This document shows, in pieces, positions 52,933 to 60,214 of a stretch of 60,214 bases of DNA. The DNA is from an uncultured Saprospiraceae bacterium (GTDB taxonomy: Bacteria; Bacteroidota; Bacteroidia; Chitinophagales; Saprospiraceae). The stretch is from contig CALDYY010000019.1 in NCBI GenBank assembly GCA_937944245.1, forward strand, positions 1 to 60,214, given 5' to 3'. The translations under genes were made by a program, and so were the position numbers. Every line of letters begins with the position of its first letter. Position 1 is the first letter of the stretch. A model generated the notes under the pieces. That model saw nothing but the letters and a program-made list of their open reading frames with translations. It ran no database searches and was not told where the DNA came from.

Positions 52933-55542
52933 ATGCAAATCAAGCAATCACCTGTATCCCCTCTCGAACGCATACAACAAGCAGTAGATACCACGCAAGC
53001 GGACACACTAGGTCGCTATAAAGATGCCTACGAAATCATTATACCTAATGAACTCAGCACATTTGAGCAAGAAGGGAGTGTGTTTACTTTTTTTGCTAAA
53101 AATAAGGTAGCAATGGAAGTAAGCATTCTGAGTAGCACAATTTTCAGAGTGCGTTATGCGCCAAAAGGCAAATTCGAGCGCGATTTTTCCTATGCTATTG
53201 ACCCAAAATTCAAACCACAAGCAACTAGCGTTCAAATTAATGAATCAAAATATGGTGTCGCTTTAAGTACGGAAGCACTCATTTTTATTGTTTCCAAAGA
53301 CGATTTACGCATTACCATTTACAACCATCAATATAAAACTATTTCTAGCGAAATTGCTCCATTTCGCGCTGTTTCAACGCTCCTGCATGGGCTTTCTGAA
53401 GTGCGCATTTCTAAGTATGCCCCGAAAGAGGAGGCTTATTTTGGTTTAGGGGATAAATCTTCCGCCCTTAATTTAAGAGGACAAATCAAGCAAAACTGGA
53501 ATACCGACGCCTTTGCATTTGGTGCAGACCGCGACCCACTGTACCGCTCCATTCCTTTTTACTTTGGTTTACATCAAGGCAATGGATACGGTATTTTTTT
53601 CGACAATACCTATCGAACACACTTTGATTTTGCAGCTACCGAAGCCAGCAAAACTACTTTTTTTGCCGAAGGTGGTGAACTCAACTACTATTTTATTTAT
53701 GGACCTGAATTATTAAAAGTTGCAGAACAATATACTGATTTAACAGGAAAACCAGAATTACCACCGCTTTGGTCATTAGGATATCATCAATGTCGCTGGA
53801 GTTATTTCCCTGAAAGTCGAGTCAAAAAAATTGCTCAAGAATTTAGAACGCGCCAAATCCCTTGTGATGCGCTCTATTTGGATATTGACTACATGGACGA
53901 TTATCGTTGCTTCACTTGGAACAACGACTATTTTCCAGACCCTAAAGGCTTAATAGCAGATTTGAAACAAGAGGGCTTTCAAACTATTGTGATGATTGAC
54001 CCTGGATTAAAAGTGGATGACGACTACGCCCCTTACCAAGAAGGCATTGCCAATGATTATTTTTGCAAAAGAACAACGGGTGAGCTTATGGTCGGTCCAG
54101 TTTGGCCTCCCGAATGTGTATTTCCTGACTTTACTAACATAACTGTTCGCGATTGGTGGGGTAAATTGTACCGTGAATTGTATGTGGAACAAGGCATTAG
54201 TGGCTTTTGGAATGATATGAATGAACCCGCAATGTTCAAAGTAGATATACTGACCTTCCCCGATGAGGTGATGCACTATTACGAAGGCGAACCCACCAAC
54301 CATAGAAAAGCACACAATATATATGGACTACAAATGTCCAGAGCGACCACCGAAGGATTGAAGCAACTCCAGCCACAAAAACGTCCATTTTTGCTCACAC
54401 GGGCAACGTTTAGCGGAGGTCAGCGTTTTGCAGCCGTTTGGACAGGCGATAATGTGGCTTCATGGGAGCATTTACACATCGCCAACATACAATGCCAGCG
54501 GCTGAGTATTTCTGGATTCTCGTTTTGTGGTTCGGATATTGGTGGATTTGCTGGCGTTCCAACAGGAGAATTAATGGTGCGTTGGTTACAACTTGGCGCA
54601 TTTCATCCTTTTTTCAGGGTGCATTCCATTGGCAATAACGTAGATGGCGCTGCTGAAGTACAAAAAGAATTAATTGCCGAACAAGAACAAAAGCGACGAT
54701 TAGACCAAGAGCCTTGGGTGTTTGGAGAGGAATACGAAAAATTGGCAAAAGCAGCAATTGAAATGCGCTACCACTTATTGGGATACACTTACACTGCTTT
54801 TTGGCAATATGCGACAAAGGGAACACCCATGATAAAAAGCCTATCTTTCTTTGACCAAACAGATACCACTGCACTTGAACGTGAGAACGAATTTATATTT
54901 GGCGACCATTTATTAATTGCCCCCATCACTCAACCTTGCACCCTAGCAGGCATCATCAGGCACGAGGATGAAAATGAAGAGATAGCTATATCTGACCATC
55001 AAGACGAGGTAGCAGAAGAAATAGCATTACTTGAAACACAAGAAATTTACTTACCCAAAGGGAATTGGTATAACTTTAAAAGTAATCAACTATTTGAAGG
55101 TCAGCAGTTTATCACCTTACCTGTATCCCTAGAAGCGTTTCCTATTTTCGTGAAGGCTGGTGCTGTTATTGCATGGTATCCAGTGCAGCAGTTTATAGGA
55201 GAATTAGAAATTACGACAATTACGCTGAAAGTGTTCTATGCCGAGAGTAGCGAAGCCAGTTTACTTTATCAAGATGCTGGTGAAGGTTATCAATACAAAA
55301 AAGACGATTATCAGCTAACCACTTTTGCTACACAAGGATTTGGCAGTTTCTTTAGCTTGCAACAGTCCACCAAAGGAAATTTTGTAGCAAGTCAGAAAAC
55401 GTATCAAATTGAGATTTATGGTTTACCTTTTGAAGCTGAAAGTGCTATTATAGATGGCAAGACTGTTGAACTTCAAAAAGTAGCCGAAAATGCTATTATT
55501 ATTCAAGCACCAAGTGATTTCAGTCGTTTGGAATTGCGATAA
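52933..55542 (+). CDS. GH31 family alpha-glucosidase
   Basis: This is an 869-residue glycoside hydrolase family 31 enzyme. The N-terminal beta-sandwich (about 40-290) includes YFGLGDKSSALNLRG. The barrel has the nucleophile Asp428 in GFWNDMNEP and the likely acid/base Asp506 in WTGDN. FRVHSIGN and a C-terminal beta domain (about 670-869) follow. There is no signal peptide, so it is probably cytoplasmic and acts on imported oligosaccharides. An acidic insertion (about residues 675-700, rich in Glu/Asp) sits in the C-terminal region. Confidence 0.93.
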   Translation: MQIKQSPVSPLERIQQAVDTTQADTLGRYKDAYEIIIPNELSTFEQEGSVFTFFAKNKVAMEVSILSSTIFRVRYAPKGKFERDFSYAIDPKFKPQATSVQINESKYGVALSTEALIFIVSKDDLRITIYNHQYKTISSEIAPFRAVSTLLHGLSEVRISKYAPKEEAYFGLGDKSSALNLRGQIKQNWNTDAFAFGADRDPLYRSIPFYFGLHQGNGYGIFFDNTYRTHFDFAATEASKTTFFAEGGELNYYFIYGPELLKVAEQYTDLTGKPELPPLWSLGYHQCRWSYFPESRVKKIAQEFRTRQIPCDALYLDIDYMDDYRCFTWNNDYFPDPKGLIADLKQEGFQTIVMIDPGLKVDDDYAPYQEGIANDYFCKRTTGELMVGPVWPPECVFPDFTNITVRDWWGKLYRELYVEQGISGFWNDMNEPAMFKVDILTFPDEVMHYYEGEPTNHRKAHNIYGLQMSRATTEGLKQLQPQKRPFLLTRATFSGGQRFAAVWTGDNVASWEHLHIANIQCQRLSISGFSFCGSDIGGFAGVPTGELMVRWLQLGAFHPFFRVHSIGNNVDGAAEVQKELIAEQEQKRRLDQEPWVFGEEYEKLAKAAIEMRYHLLGYTYTAFWQYATKGTPMIKSLSFFDQTDTTALERENEFIFGDHLLIAPITQPCTLAGIIRHEDENEEIAISDHQDEVAEEIALLETQEIYLPKGNWYNFKSNQLFEGQQFITLPVSLEAFPIFVKAGAVIAWYPVQQFIGELEITTITLKVFYAESSEASLLYQDAGEGYQYKKDDYQLTTFATQGFGSFFSLQQSTKGNFVASQKTYQIEIYGLPFEAESAIIDGKTVELQKVAENAIIIQAPSDFSRLELR

Positions 55543-55611
55543 TTTTAGGAAATAAGTACAACAATTAACAATGTAGTTGTTTAAGAGGGTAAACATTAAA
55601 TGTAATTCCTA

Positions 55612-56268
55612 ATGTTAGAAAAAATTTTAGCAGCATTACAACCCACTCAAACACAACTGGTTGCCGTTTCAAAAACAAAGCCAGTAGCACAAATAATGGC
55701 GATGTACGAAAAAGGGCAACGCCACTTTGGGGAAAACAAGGTTCAGGAGATGGTAGATAAGTATGAGGCACTACCAAAAGATATTTGTTGGCATTTGATT
55801 GGGCATCTGCAGACCAACAAAGTCAAATATATTGCGCCTTTCGTGCATTTGATTCATTCTATTGAAAGCGACAAATTACTGCAAGAAGTCAACAAGCGCG
55901 CTCAACAAGCAGACAGAATAATTGATGGTTTATTACAATTTAAAATTGCTAAGGAAGATACTAAATTTGGCATGACCTTAGAAGATGCAAGAAAAATGCT
56001 GGATACTAATGAATACAAAAGCATGAACCATGTGCGTATTGTCGGTGTGATGGGTATGGCAACTTTTACAGAGAACAAAATACAAGTCCAACAAGAATTT
56101 AGAAAACTCAAACATATTTTTGAGGAATTGAAAACAAGTTATTTTGCTGATGTACCCCATTTTAAAGAAATTTCTATGGGGATGTCCGACGATTACGAAA
56201 TTGCCATAGCAGAGGGCAGTACAATGGTTCGCATTGGTAGTTTACTTTTTGGCGAAAGAAATTATTGA
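55612..56268 (+). CDS. yggS: YggS/PROSC family PLP homeostasis protein
   Basis: This is a 218-residue single-domain PLP-binding protein (PLPBP). The PLP lysine lies in LVAVSKTKPVAQI. The conserved GENKVQEMVDKYEAL, WHLIGHLQTNKVKYI, HSIES and SMGMSDDYEIAIAEGSTMVRIGSLLFG blocks are all present. It binds PLP and helps balance vitamin B6 and amino-acid pools but has no known catalysis. It is followed by the octamer repeat region. Confidence 0.95.
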   Translation: MLEKILAALQPTQTQLVAVSKTKPVAQIMAMYEKGQRHFGENKVQEMVDKYEALPKDICWHLIGHLQTNKVKYIAPFVHLIHSIESDKLLQEVNKRAQQADRIIDGLLQFKIAKEDTKFGMTLEDARKMLDTNEYKSMNHVRIVGVMGMATFTENKIQVQQEFRKLKHIFEELKTSYFADVPHFKEISMGMSDDYEIAIAEGSTMVRIGSLLFGERNY

Positions 56269-56371
56269 GGCGTTGGCGAGTTGGTAGGTTGGGTATTAGC
56301 AAGTTAGCAGATTAGCTTGTTGGGATATTGGCAGATTGAGTATTAGCGAGTTAGCTTGTTGGGATATTGGG
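56269..56371 (+). repeat. Degenerate octamer tandem array (about 13 units)
   Basis: Starting one base after the yggS stop, the sequence parses into 13 consecutive units of 8 nt (one of 7) that mostly end in TTGG, TAGC or TTGGC, giving a consensus NNNRTTRGS. Examples are CGAGTTGG, AAGTTAGC, AGATTAGC and ATATTGGC. It includes an exact 20-nt duplicate at 56312-56331 and 56351-56370. It is not coding (stops in frame). Confidence 0.7.
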
Positions 56372-56418
56372 TTTTAAAGTGTTAGACTTCAGGGATTATG
56401 GCTACACTTGAAATATTA

Positions 56419-56458
56419 CCCAATTAGCCAAAAACCTAACACGCCAAAAACCTAAAAC
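56419..56458 (-). repeat. Inverted octamer array (about 5 units) facing the first
   Basis: Read on the minus strand this parses as GTTTTAGG, TTTTTGGC, GTGTTAGG, TTTTTGGC and TAATTGGG, the same octamer grammar as 56269-56371 but in opposite orientation. It includes an exact 13-nt duplicate 16 nt apart (56427-56439, 56443-56455). It ends 10 bp before the coaE ATG. Confidence 0.65.
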
Positions 56459-56468
56459 ACAATTAAAT

Positions 56469-57056
56469 ATGAAAGTAGGTATTACCGGTGGCATTGGTAG
56501 TGGAAAGACAACGGTTTGCAAAATATTTGAAGTGCTAGGCATTCCTGTTTATTATGCAGATGACCGAGCTAAACAATTGATGGTAACCCATCCTGAATTA
56601 ATAAAAAAAATCAAATCGCTTTTTAGTGAAGCGGCTTATTACGCTGATGGCAGTCTCAATCGCCCTTATATTGCGCATTTGGCGTTCAATAATGCTCATT
56701 TACTTGCGCAACTCAATGCAGCAGTGCATCCTATTGTACAAGAAGATGCAACGCAGTGGCATCAGCAGCAGCAAGCACCATATACCCTCAAAGAGGCAGC
56801 TTTGTTATTTGAAAGTGGCAGTTTTCGCAACTTGGATAAAGTAATTACCGTTTATGCTCCAATAGAGGTACGCATTCAACGCGTGATGCAGCGCGACCAA
56901 GTAAGCAAAAGCCAAGTGATAAGTAGAATTGAAAAACAACTTTCCGATGCGGATAAAATACAATTAGCTGATTTTGTAATCACCAATAATGGACAAACAT
57001 TGCTAATTCCACAAATAAAACATATTCATCAACGACTACTACAATCTTTATGTTGA
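56469..57056 (+). CDS. coaE: Dephospho-CoA kinase
   Basis: This is a 195-residue P-loop kinase for the last step of coenzyme A synthesis. Walker A is GITGGIGSGKTTVCKIFE. YYADDRAKQLM, KEAALLFESG and RVMQRDQVSKSQVISRI match the family. It starts at an ATG at 56469 and overlaps the downstream LOG-family gene by 7 bp (the ATG of the latter lies before the TGA), indicating translational coupling. Confidence 0.95.
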   Translation: MKVGITGGIGSGKTTVCKIFEVLGIPVYYADDRAKQLMVTHPELIKKIKSLFSEAAYYADGSLNRPYIAHLAFNNAHLLAQLNAAVHPIVQEDATQWHQQQQAPYTLKEAALLFESGSFRNLDKVITVYAPIEVRIQRVMQRDQVSKSQVISRIEKQLSDADKIQLADFVITNNGQTLLIPQIKHIHQRLLQSLC

Positions 57057-58186
57057 AATTCCAACCCAATGCTGAAATTGTTCTCAAGGAAATTAGAAGT
57101 ATTGCTGATTTTATGAAAAATGGATTTTCCGCCGAAAATTGCATCTTTCAAGGTATTGACTTCGCTCAACTTAACCCTAATTGGGAAAAGATAAAGATTG
57201 AGAACACCACTTTCTTAGGTTGTAACCTCACCAAAGCAGAAGCCATTAGCCTCATTCAAAGAGGAGCTTATGTTTACTCTAAACCTACCAATTTACTTTA
57301 CGACCCTTTCAGGACAAATCTATACACCTGCCAAGAATTAATGGAGGGCTTTTCTGAAGAAGAAGATAATAGCTACGACTTCAAGATTTATCAACAGTTC
57401 TCTAGGCATCGGCTCAACCCACCGATACAAGAAGCCCTTTGGCAGCGCATTCACGATTATTCGATTGACCACGCCCTACGCGATTTGCTGCAATTCGACC
57501 ATCAAGGAATGACACAAAAAAAGTGCGTCGGTTTTATGGGTGGACATGGCACTTTGCGAACTGACCCATATTATGAAAAAACGGCGTTAACTGCCAAACT
57601 CTTCACCGAAGCAGGTTATTTTGTCGTTTCTGGCGGCGGACCTGGCATCATGGAAGCCGCTAACTTAGGAGCATATTTTGCTGGACGACCAAAACGCGAT
57701 TTGGATACGGCATTACATATACTAAGTCGCGCACCTCACTACACAGACAAGCTATATCACCGACAAACTATGAAAGTCATTGAAAAATATCCAAAGGGAC
57801 AGATTAGTTTAGCCATTCCAACTTGGTTCTATGGGCACGAACCTAGCAATCTTTTCAGTTCTTATATTGCTAAGTACTTTTCCAATAGCATTAGAGAAGA
57901 TACTTTGTTGGCGGTTTGTTTGTACGGTGTTGTTTTTGCACCGGGTAGTGCAGGCACTACACAGGAAATTTTTCAAGAAGCGACCCAAAATCATTATGGC
58001 ACATTCAATTACTATAGCCCAATGGTATTCCTTAGTCGAGAAAGATACGAAGTTAACACATTCATTTACCCATTGTTACGTCAGTTAGCATGGGGTAAAG
58101 AATATTACGATATGTTGCATTTAACCAATGACCCAAAGGAAGTTTTGAAATTTATTCAAAATCATCCTCCTGTAAAGTGTGGATAA
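57050..58186 (+). CDS. LOG-family Rossmann protein with an N-terminal extension
   Basis: This is a 378-residue protein. An N-terminal region of about 125 residues (ENCIFQGIDFAQLNPNWEKIKIENTTFLGCNL, pentapeptide-like in part) precedes a LOG (lysine-decarboxylase-like) Rossmann domain with FMGGHGTLRTDPYY, VVSGGGPGIMEAANLGAYF and APGSAGTTQEIFQ. The usual PGGxGTxxE is PGSAGTTQE here. LOG enzymes cleave nucleoside monophosphates to base and ribose phosphate (cytokinin activation, nucleotide turnover). This longer subtype is less well characterised. It is coupled to coaE by a 7-bp overlap. Confidence 0.83.
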   Translation: MLKFQPNAEIVLKEIRSIADFMKNGFSAENCIFQGIDFAQLNPNWEKIKIENTTFLGCNLTKAEAISLIQRGAYVYSKPTNLLYDPFRTNLYTCQELMEGFSEEEDNSYDFKIYQQFSRHRLNPPIQEALWQRIHDYSIDHALRDLLQFDHQGMTQKKCVGFMGGHGTLRTDPYYEKTALTAKLFTEAGYFVVSGGGPGIMEAANLGAYFAGRPKRDLDTALHILSRAPHYTDKLYHRQTMKVIEKYPKGQISLAIPTWFYGHEPSNLFSSYIAKYFSNSIREDTLLAVCLYGVVFAPGSAGTTQEIFQEATQNHYGTFNYYSPMVFLSRERYEVNTFIYPLLRQLAWGKEYYDMLHLTNDPKEVLKFIQNHPPVKCG

Positions 58187-58192
58187 ATTATT

Positions 58193-58223
58193 TTTGGATA
58201 TTAAAATTGGTTGTTTATATTTG
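58193..58223 (+). promoter_or_regulatory. Full Bacteroidota promoter upstream of the second M23 gene
   Basis: TTTG (58193-58196), a 19-nt spacer and TATATTTG (58216-58223) match the -33/-7 consensus. The implied 5' leader to the ATG at 58382 is about 150 nt and contains two inverted repeats. Confidence 0.65.
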
Positions 58224-58253
58224 CCCTTGTTATAAGCAATTCCCTAGCGTTGC

Positions 58254-58284
58254 ACACTGTTTAAATTTTTGTAAAATACAGTGT
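58254..58284 (+). repeat. Inverted repeat in the M23 leader
   Basis: ACACTGT (58254-58260) and ACAGTGT (58278-58284) are perfectly complementary across a 17-nt loop, inside the inferred 5' leader. Confidence 0.5.
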
Positions 58285-58328
58285 ATTAAATAATTACATT
58301 CCTTGAACATCTTTTGCATTTCCAAAAA

Positions 58329-58350
58329 GCTAAATTGGCTTCAATTTAGC
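58329..58350 (+). repeat. Second hairpin in the M23 leader
   Basis: GCTAAATTG (58329-58337) and CAATTTAGC (58342-58350) pair perfectly around a GCTT loop, 31 nt before the ATG. The A/T-rich stem without a T-tract fits a leader hairpin better than a terminator. Confidence 0.55.
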
Positions 58351-58381
58351 ACTAAATTACTTTGTAATTAAATAAAACACT

Positions 58382-59761
58382 ATGGATAAATTGGACACGG
58401 ATAGGCTAGTAGTAGCTTACAAAAACTTGAAGAAAGCAGTCTTAACACAATGGACAACTCAAAAATCATTAATGGCTCTAGCAGTTGTCGGTCTTACAAC
58501 AACCGGAATTTTCTTCTCCTTGAACCAAACGCAGAAAAAAAATCTTTCCTCCCGATTAGCCAATACTGAAGATATTGCCATTGGCGCACTTCCAATTGTT
58601 CAACCCACCATAAAATATGGTTTTACTATTGATACCTTCCACGTGGTAGAAGGCACAATTAAGTCTGGTGTAGTTTTTGGTGATTTATTACAAAAATACT
58701 ACGTTAACTATCCAACCATTGAAAAATTAGTTCAAAATTCAAAAGAAGTTTTCAACATCAATAAACTGGGCGTTGGAAAAAACTACATGATTTTAGCCAA
58801 AGACAGCACTCAAGCAGCGGATTACTTCATTTACGAATCAAGCCCCTTTGAATACTTCATTTTTGACCTCAAAGACAGCCTCAATGCTAAAGTGGTAAAA
58901 CGACCTGTTGTTACCAAAACAGAAGTGGCAGGTGGCATCATCAAAAGCAACCTTTGGAACACAATGGTTAAAAAAGGAATGAACTTTGAACTTGCCGTTA
59001 AAATGGAAAGTGCCTTGCAATGGTCTATTGATTTCCATCGAGTGCAACCAGGCGACGAGTTCAAATTAATTTATGATGAGCAATTTATTGATGGTAAATC
59101 CGTAGGTATTGGCAATGTTCATGCAGCCTATTATAAAACAGGTAAAGATGAATTTTACGCCATTTTCTACGAAACGGATGATGCTGAGAAAAAAGGCTTT
59201 TATGATATAGAAGGAAGACCCATGAATAAGGGCTTCTTGAAAGCACCTGTTAAAACATTCCGTATTTCTTCAGCCTTCAACCTCAACCGTTTTCATCCTA
59301 TTCTGAAGCGAGTGAAGGCGCACTTAGGTACAGATTATGCAGCACCTTATGGCACACCTATACATGCAGTGGGTAACGGTACAATTATACAAATGGGCTA
59401 TACAGGTGGCAACGGCAATTATATCAAAATAAAGCACGACAAAACCTACGAAACACAGTACCTTCACATGCAAGGCTTTGCAAAGGGTATGAAAGTAGGC
59501 AAACCTGTTCGCCAAGACGAAATTATTGGTTATGTTGGCTCAACAGGATTAGCTACTGGACCACACGTTTGCTTTAGATTCTGGAAAAATGGGCAACAGG
59601 TAAACCATTTAGCATTGAAATTCCCACCACCTAATCCATTACCAGAAGGAGATTTACAGAAATTTATCTCCATACGAGATGAGTATTTAAAAGCGTTCAA
59701 TAACTTGAAGTTAGAACGTAATGACAAAGAGGAAGAAACAACGTTATTGGGCAACCCGTAA
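58382..59761 (+). CDS. M23 family metallopeptidase with a variant HxC zinc motif
   Basis: This is a 459-residue envelope protein with one N-terminal membrane segment (about 28-46), an OapA/LysM-like middle region (about 80-300) and a LytM domain (about 300-410). The H-x3-D part is normal (HLGTD, His314 and Asp318). The HxH part reads GPHVCF (His395, Cys397), so the usual second zinc histidine is a cysteine. I recall the same HxC form in other Bacteroidota M23 proteins. Cys could still bind zinc. A Pro/charged tail follows. A strong hairpin ends the gene. Confidence 0.9.
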   Translation: MDKLDTDRLVVAYKNLKKAVLTQWTTQKSLMALAVVGLTTTGIFFSLNQTQKKNLSSRLANTEDIAIGALPIVQPTIKYGFTIDTFHVVEGTIKSGVVFGDLLQKYYVNYPTIEKLVQNSKEVFNINKLGVGKNYMILAKDSTQAADYFIYESSPFEYFIFDLKDSLNAKVVKRPVVTKTEVAGGIIKSNLWNTMVKKGMNFELAVKMESALQWSIDFHRVQPGDEFKLIYDEQFIDGKSVGIGNVHAAYYKTGKDEFYAIFYETDDAEKKGFYDIEGRPMNKGFLKAPVKTFRISSAFNLNRFHPILKRVKAHLGTDYAAPYGTPIHAVGNGTIIQMGYTGGNGNYIKIKHDKTYETQYLHMQGFAKGMKVGKPVRQDEIIGYVGSTGLATGPHVCFRFWKNGQQVNHLALKFPPPNPLPEGDLQKFISIRDEYLKAFNNLKLERNDKEEETTLLGNP

Positions 59762-59813
59762 TTGACAAAATAAAATTGGATAAATAAAAAATCTTTACCA
59801 TCCATTTACAAAC

Positions 59814-59860
59814 AAATGTCAAGCTGATTACTAAATCAACTTGACATTTTTCTTTTATTT
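59814..59860 (+). terminator. Terminator hairpin after the second M23 gene
   Basis: Ten-bp perfect arms (59814-59823 and 59840-59849) are followed after one mismatch by five more pairs (59825-59829 with 59834-59838). A T-rich run (59847-59858) follows on the plus strand. Confidence 0.8.
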
Positions 59861-59989
59861 TCCACTAAAAATTTGTCCACACTTTATTTTTTACACATAT
59901 TCTACTACTTTTTACTTATTTTTAAGTTTCAATTTTGAAAATACCAACTTCTATATTTTCATCATTACATTATTAATTAAAGGAAAAAC

Positions 59990-60214
59990 ATGAAAAAAAC
60001 AAGACGAGACTTTGTCAAAAAAACAGGTATCATTACACTTGGTGCTACACTTGGTATCTCTGCTAAGAGTTACGCCAACATCTTAGGAGCTAACGACCGC
60101 TTAGTTATTGGTGTGGCAGGTGTAAAAAGTAGAGGTAGGGCATTAATACAAGGTGCTTCAAAAGTACCCAACACTACCATCAAGTACATCTGCGATGTAG
60201 ATAGCCGAGAAGAA
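59990..60214 (+). CDS. Tat-exported Gfo/Idh/MocA-like oxidoreductase (N-terminal part, cut by window end)
   Basis: The first 75 residues are visible. MKKTRRDFVKKTGIITLGATLGISAKSYA is a twin-arginine signal peptide (RRDFVK). It is followed by LGANDRLVIGVAGVKSRGRALIQ and IKYICDVDSREE, the start of a Rossmann fold as in exported Gfo/Idh/MocA proteins of Bacteroidota. An AAAGG-like ribosome site lies about 8 nt before the ATG at 59990. The substrate is unknown and the C-terminal domain lies outside the window. Confidence 0.8.
   Translation, partial: MKKTRRDFVKKTGIITLGATLGISAKSYANILGANDRLVIGVAGVKSRGRALIQGASKVPNTTIKYICDVDSREE

Noticed and set aside
56269-56458. Octamer region as a coding repeat
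   Set aside because: Stop codons (for example TAG within the TTAGC words) interrupt the frames on the plus strand, and the region is confined to the intergenic gap.
1-60214. Mobile elements, prophage, CRISPR, tRNA or rRNA genes
   Set aside because: No transposase, integrase, regularly spaced long repeats, cloverleaf-like sequence or rRNA segment was recognised on either strand; the only tandem repeat is the octamer region, which has no spacer/repeat pattern of CRISPR.

Overview
The window is one continuous piece of an AT-rich bacterial chromosome (roughly 38-40% GC by eye) from a member of the Bacteroidota, probably a Saprospirales/Chitinophagales-type lineage. The evidence is a type IX secretion/gliding lipoprotein of the SprE/PorW family, TonB-dependent receptors with carboxypeptidase-regulatory-like N-termini, a bacilliredoxin of the CGC type, a YebC protein starting MGRAFEYRKA, weak or absent Shine-Dalgarno sequences, and repeated TAnnTTTG -7 promoter elements. 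I see no tRNA, rRNA, CRISPR array, transposase, integrase or phage gene. Most of the window is core genome with short gaps, and only a few loci look accessory.

Layout. 1-9.4 kb: the end of an unknown membrane protein, an M23 peptidase, two Gfo/Idh/MocA oxidoreductases, SprE/PorW, and a polyprenyl sugar-phosphate transferase paired with a lipoprotein. 9.5-17.1 kb: rsgA, then a minus-strand run of gltX, three periplasmic folding factors (SurA-like, a parvulin-less relative, a PpiD-like double parvulin) and ribA. 17.3-25.6 kb: hypothetical lipoproteins, a YgiB/YgiC-like pair (lipoprotein plus glutathionylspermidine-synthase-like ATP-grasp enzyme), a YebC regulator, a Tat-type Dabb lipoprotein, fused OtsA-OtsB and secG. 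25.7-33 kb: an AddA-like UvrD helicase, uridine kinase, a beta-barrel protein, DoxX and threonine ammonia-lyase. 32.9-38.1 kb: a Cys/His-rich exported protein with a TonB receptor carrying a heavy-metal (HMA) domain, a membrane TPR protein with an effector-associated-like N-terminus, and a bacilliredoxin. 38.4-42.5 kb: acyl-ACP desaturase, asnS, superoxide dismutase and a CBS protein. 42.8-48 kb: an apparent phytate-scavenging operon (TonB receptor, parallel beta-helix lipoprotein, beta-propeller phytase). 48.2-60.2 kb: a U32 protein, PfkB kinase, glpD, GH31 alpha-glucosidase, yggS, coaE, a LOG-family protein, a second M23 peptidase with a variant zinc site, and the start of a Tat-exported oxidoreductase.

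How the genes work together. Several neighbours share a theme. Envelope biogenesis is served by the periplasmic PPIases, two M23 peptidases, SprE, SecG and the sugar transferase. Nutrient capture is served by the phytase operon and the HMA-TonB receptor. Glucan and glycerol metabolism is served by GH31, PfkB, GlpD and the trehalose synthesis fusion.

The least expected structure is non-coding. Between yggS and coaE lie about 13 degenerate octamers on the plus strand, faced by five on the minus strand (56269-56458). Other points of interest are a 16-bp perfect palindrome just before the phytase gene, a structured leader before the second M23 gene with a clear TTTG-N19-TATATTTG promoter, a degenerate nuclease motif in the AddA-like helicase, and a stand-alone effector-associated-like TPR protein. 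All readings are by eye. No database search was run.
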